Assembly (NCBI GenBank): GCA_016281165.1
Contig: JAEEIC010000018.1
Span: forward strand, 1 to 7,828
Direction: 5' to 3'
Origin: Bacillota bacterium
GTDB lineage: Bacteria > Bacillota > Clostridia > Peptostreptococcales > Anaerovoracaceae
Length of the DNA stretch: 7,828 bases
Shown: positions 5,586-7,828 of the stretch, piece after piece
How positions within the stretch are numbered: the stretch's first letter is position 1
How the letters are laid out: every line of letters starts with the position of its first letter
The notes under the pieces: model-generated
What the model was told of the DNA's origin: nothing
The model's database searches: none
Seen by the model: the letters and a program-made list of their open reading frames with translations, nothing else
Program-made: the position numbers and the translations under genes

Positions 5586-6803
5586 ATGAGTCTTCTGGAC
5601 AGGCTCAGTCAGGAGAGCGCCTGGCTCGAATACCGCGACTACAAGCTGGTGCACAGCTGCATGACCCAAAAGGAATTCGATGAGCTCGACCGTTTCATCG
5701 AAGAGAAAAGGTATCTCCCCTGCGCGGAGACCCTCTGTTTTTCTTTGCCCGAGAAGAAGAGCATCAACAAATCCGGCGGCAGGAAGAGGCAGGTCTACAT
5801 ACTCCCCGAAGACGAGGCCCGCGTGCTCAAGCTCCTGACCTGGCTCCTGTACAGATACGACGCGTCCTTCGGGCCCTGCTGCTATTCCTTCCGGAAGGGC
5901 TATAGCGCCAAAAACGCCTTCGCCGACATCTTCAGGGTGAAGGATCTGAAGGATAAGTACGTCCTCAAGCTCGACATACACGATTATTTCAATTCCATGC
6001 CTTCGGCCCTGCTTTGCGAAGAGCTGGCGAAGGTCATAGACGACGATCCCGGGCTCCTCGCCTTTCTCACCGCCTTTTACAGCCGGGGAAAGGTCATCAG
6101 CGGGGGAGAGGTCATCGAAGAGGACAGCGGGGCGATGGCGGGCGTTCCGCTCTCGGCCTTTTGCGCCAACATCTATCTGGCCCCGGTCGACAGGGCCTTC
6201 CTCGCGCGGGGCATACCGTATTTCCGCTATTCCGACGACATCCTGATGATGTTCTCTTCCATGGAGGAGCTTGAACAGGGCCTTTTAGACTTCACTTCGA
6301 TGATAGAAGAAAGAGGGCTTGAGCTCAATCCGGAAAAGAAGGCGGTCTCAGGGCCCGGCGAGCCCTGGGATTTCCTCGGCTTCCGGTATCAGGACGGAAA
6401 GCTCGACCTGGCCGGAGCCACCGTCAGGAAGATGAAGGGCAAGATAAGCCGCAAGGCCCGCGCCCTCTACCGCTGGCGCCTCAGGAAGGGGGCCGACTAC
6501 GACAGGGCGGCCGCCGCCATGATACGCAAGTTCAATCACAAGTTCTACGCCTCCGACGATGAGAGCGATTTCACCTGGAGCCGCTGGTTCTTCCCGCTGC
6601 TGTCCTCGGCGGAGGGCCTTCGCGTCATCGACGCCTACATGATCTCTTATCTCAGATACCTTTACAGCGGCAGGCATTTCAAAGGAAACTACGCCGTCAG
6701 CTACGAGCATCTCAAGGAGCTGGGCTTCCGCAGCCTGGTCAACGAATTCTACCGGTTCAGAAAGGAGGAAGGGGAGCTCAGGGCTCCCCGGACAAAGCAA
6801 TGA
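5586..6803 (+). CDS. stand-alone reverse transcriptase of uncertain class
   Basis: This 405-residue RNA-directed DNA polymerase contains the RT blocks in order: SFRKGYSAKNAF (101-112), VLKLDIHDYFNSM with catalytic D130 (126-138), AMAGVPLSAFCANIYL (183-198), FRYSDDILMMF with the catalytic D217-D218 (213-223), GLELNPEKK (244-252) and DFLGFRY (262-268). A basic, helical thumb-like region (about 280-395) ends the protein, with WFFPLLSSAEGLRVID and YLRYLYSG. The active site is YSDD instead of YADD, and block 4 reads AGVPLS, without the PQG of group II introns and retrons. FLGF replaces the retron VTG, and NAFAD stands where retrons have NAxxH. No HNH, protease or integrase domain is fused. The AGAGAGG site is 13 bases from the ATG, which is long, so translation may be weak or structure-dependent. 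The stop overlaps the next gene's start. Confidence 0.93.
   Translation: MSLLDRLSQESAWLEYRDYKLVHSCMTQKEFDELDRFIEEKRYLPCAETLCFSLPEKKSINKSGGRKRQVYILPEDEARVLKLLTWLLYRYDASFGPCCYSFRKGYSAKNAFADIFRVKDLKDKYVLKLDIHDYFNSMPSALLCEELAKVIDDDPGLLAFLTAFYSRGKVISGGEVIEEDSGAMAGVPLSAFCANIYLAPVDRAFLARGIPYFRYSDDILMMFSSMEELEQGLLDFTSMIEERGLELNPEKKAVSGPGEPWDFLGFRYQDGKLDLAGATVRKMKGKISRKARALYRWRLRKGADYDRAAAAMIRKFNHKFYASDDESDFTWSRWFFPLLSSAEGLRVIDAYMISYLRYLYSGRHFKGNYAVSYEHLKELGFRSLVNEFYRFRKEEGELRAPRTKQ
6763..6802 (+). promoter_or_regulatory. ribosome binding site and hairpin at the RT/serine dehydratase junction
   Basis: Inside the RT tail, AGGAGG (6763-6768) is followed by a perfect 7-bp hairpin, GGGGAGC/GCTCCCC (6771-6777 with 6783-6789, 5-base loop), and then by the ATG at 6800. 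Linear spacing is too long (31 bases), but folding the hairpin brings the site to about a dozen bases from the start. Together with the ATGA overlap this suggests coupled or structure-assisted initiation. Confidence 0.4.
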
Positions 6804-7828
6804 AGATGGGACTTTTCGACGTCATAGGGCCGGTCATCCACGGTCCTTCCAGCAATCACACGGGCGGGCTCAACCGCATCGGCTACGTGGCCCGCTGCTT
6901 CATGGGAAAGCAGCCTGAGCACGTGCATTTCCTCTGCCATCCCCTCAACGTCTTCTCGTACAGCGGCCAGCATTCCGACGTGGCCCTGCTGGCGGGCTGC
7001 CTGGGGATCAGGGAGTACGACCCGCGCTCGGCGGGCGCCATGCAGCTGGCGGTGGAGCAGGGGCTGAGCTTCGATTTCTCGGCCCTGGACGAGAGCGTCC
7101 ACCGCAACGCCTACTACGTGCACGCGGAACTTGACGGATTCCCCTGGGAGATTGACGGCCTGAGCCCGGGCGGAGCCTTCATCGAGATCATCGCCGTCAA
7201 CGGGGTCAAGGTATATTACGACGGCTCGAGCTGGGTCTTCTATCTGGCGGGCCATAAGGAAGGCCTTAAGGAAGCGGCTGAAAGAGCGGCGGCGGAGCTG
7301 GGCGTAAAGACGATCTCGATCTGCGCCGGTCCCCACGCGGGGCTCGACCAGGTCATGATCGAGACCGAGGAGAGCCTTTCGGAGGAGACGATGGCGGCGC
7401 TGGAGAAGGCGCTCTTCGCCGAAGGCGCGGTCATGAAGAGGGTGGTCCCTCCCATCAGGAGCATCGCCGTAAAGCCGGGCGCCGAAGCCTGCTATCAGTC
7501 GTTCGAAGAGATGCAGGAAGACGCGGAGAAGATCGGCATACTCGAAGCGGCCTTCAGATACGAGAACTCGCTCAGCGGCTCGAGCAGGGAGCGCGTTATG
7601 CAGGAGGCTCTTTTTGAGCTCGAGGTGGAAGAGATCTCGACTGCCAGAGGCCTTAAGGGAGACAACGATCTCATCGCAGGCTTCGCCTCCGGCAGTGACG
7701 CGAGGATGATCGAAGAGCTCGGCGCCTCGGGCAGGTCCATAGTCGGCCCCGTCTTCAACAAGGCCATGGCGGGAGCCGTGGCTATGGCTGAGATCAGCGC
7801 CTCGGCGGGCAGGATAGTGGCGAGCCCC
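6800..7828 (+). CDS. single-chain iron-sulfur L-serine dehydratase, 3' end beyond the window
   Basis: This enzyme deaminates L-serine to pyruvate and ammonia using a 4Fe-4S cluster. The 343 residues seen open with the beta-domain motif LFDVIGPVIHGPSSNHTGG (5-23), followed by SGQHSDVALLAGCLGI (55-70), the family's GHGTD..L.AG.LG element. From about residue 238 the alpha domain begins and runs into KAMAGAVAMAEISASAGRIVASP, the segment just before the cluster-binding SCG motif, which lies beyond the window end. Beta and alpha parts are therefore fused in one chain, as in E. coli SdaA, not split as in many Clostridia. The ATG at 6800 overlaps the RT stop (ATGA). Met3 at 6806 is an equally family-like start. 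The frame stays open to the last base. Confidence 0.88.
   Translation, partial: MKMGLFDVIGPVIHGPSSNHTGGLNRIGYVARCFMGKQPEHVHFLCHPLNVFSYSGQHSDVALLAGCLGIREYDPRSAGAMQLAVEQGLSFDFSALDESVHRNAYYVHAELDGFPWEIDGLSPGGAFIEIIAVNGVKVYYDGSSWVFYLAGHKEGLKEAAERAAAELGVKTISICAGPHAGLDQVMIETEESLSEETMAALEKALFAEGAVMKRVVPPIRSIAVKPGAEACYQSFEEMQEDAEKIGILEAAFRYENSLSGSSRERVMQEALFELEVEEISTARGLKGDNDLIAGFASGSDARMIEELGASGRSIVGPVFNKAMAGAVAMAEISASAGRIVASP

Noticed and set aside
5480..5683. 67-codon open frame across the RT start
   Set aside because: It runs through the stem-loops and pyrimidine tract, has no ribosome binding site, and continues out of frame inside the well-supported RT gene. It is a chance frame.
5389..6803. 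A classical retron (msr-msd plus retron RT)
   Set aside because: The placement and the a1/a2-like arms fit, but the RT has FLGF where retrons have VTG and NAFAD where they have NAxxH. I also see no AGC-type branching G motif just after the left arm.
5375..6803. Group II intron with encoded maturase
   Set aside because: No domain V-like 34-base hairpin is seen on either side, no GUGYG 5' end, and no HNH domain. The gene ends in an overlap with the next gene, leaving no room for ribozyme domains V and VI.
5375..7828. Diversity-generating retroelement
   Set aside because: The RT lacks the DGR block-4 signature, there is no Avd-like gene, and I found no template/variable repeat pair differing at adenines.

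Overview
The window is a GC-rich stretch (roughly 60% by eye) of a bacterial chromosome, probably from the Bacillota, class Clostridia. That placement is an inference from clear AGGAGG-type ribosome binding sites, the form of the cobalamin genes and the iron-sulfur type L-serine dehydratase. Nothing here fixes the genus.

Layout. Bases 1-111 are the 3' end of a plus-strand gene, closed by a strong terminator (161-190) that also faces the end of the minus-strand run. From 3700 down to 195, on the minus strand, lies a compact cobalamin nucleotide-loop operon in the order cobT, cobU, cobS, a second shorter CobU-family gene, and a CobC-type phosphatase. cobT/cobU and cobU/cobS each overlap by 4 bases (ATGA). 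A sigma70-type promoter sits at 3667-3695 and a hairpin lies at the predicted transcript start. No cobalamin riboswitch is visible. Upstream on the same strand is an AEC-family (auxin efflux carrier type) permease with its own promoter. The five cob genes cover activation of the lower ligand, activation of cobinamide, joining of the two, and removal of the final phosphate. No corrin-ring gene is present, which fits a cobinamide salvage or late-pathway cluster.

From 4720 onward everything runs on the plus strand: a promoter, a 193-residue protein of unknown function with an N-terminal octapeptide repeat, a 211-base gap, a 405-residue stand-alone reverse transcriptase (RT), and a single-chain L-serine dehydratase cut by the window end. 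The RT stop overlaps the dehydratase start by 4 bases.

The most interesting part is the gap before the RT. A 15-base purine tract (5389-5403) has an exact reverse complement at 5517-5531. Between them lie at least four local stem-loops, so the stretch can fold as a closed, multi-branched RNA of about 143 nt. A further strong hairpin stands between it and the RT start. This resembles the a1/a2-bounded non-coding RNA placed upstream of retron RTs, yet the RT lacks the retron VTG and NAxxH signatures and has group II-like FLGF and YSDD motifs. No group II ribozyme or diversity-generating template was seen. An RT with a dedicated structured RNA that fits none of these classes is the best candidate here for an undescribed system. 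The RNA is inferred from sequence complementarity only.
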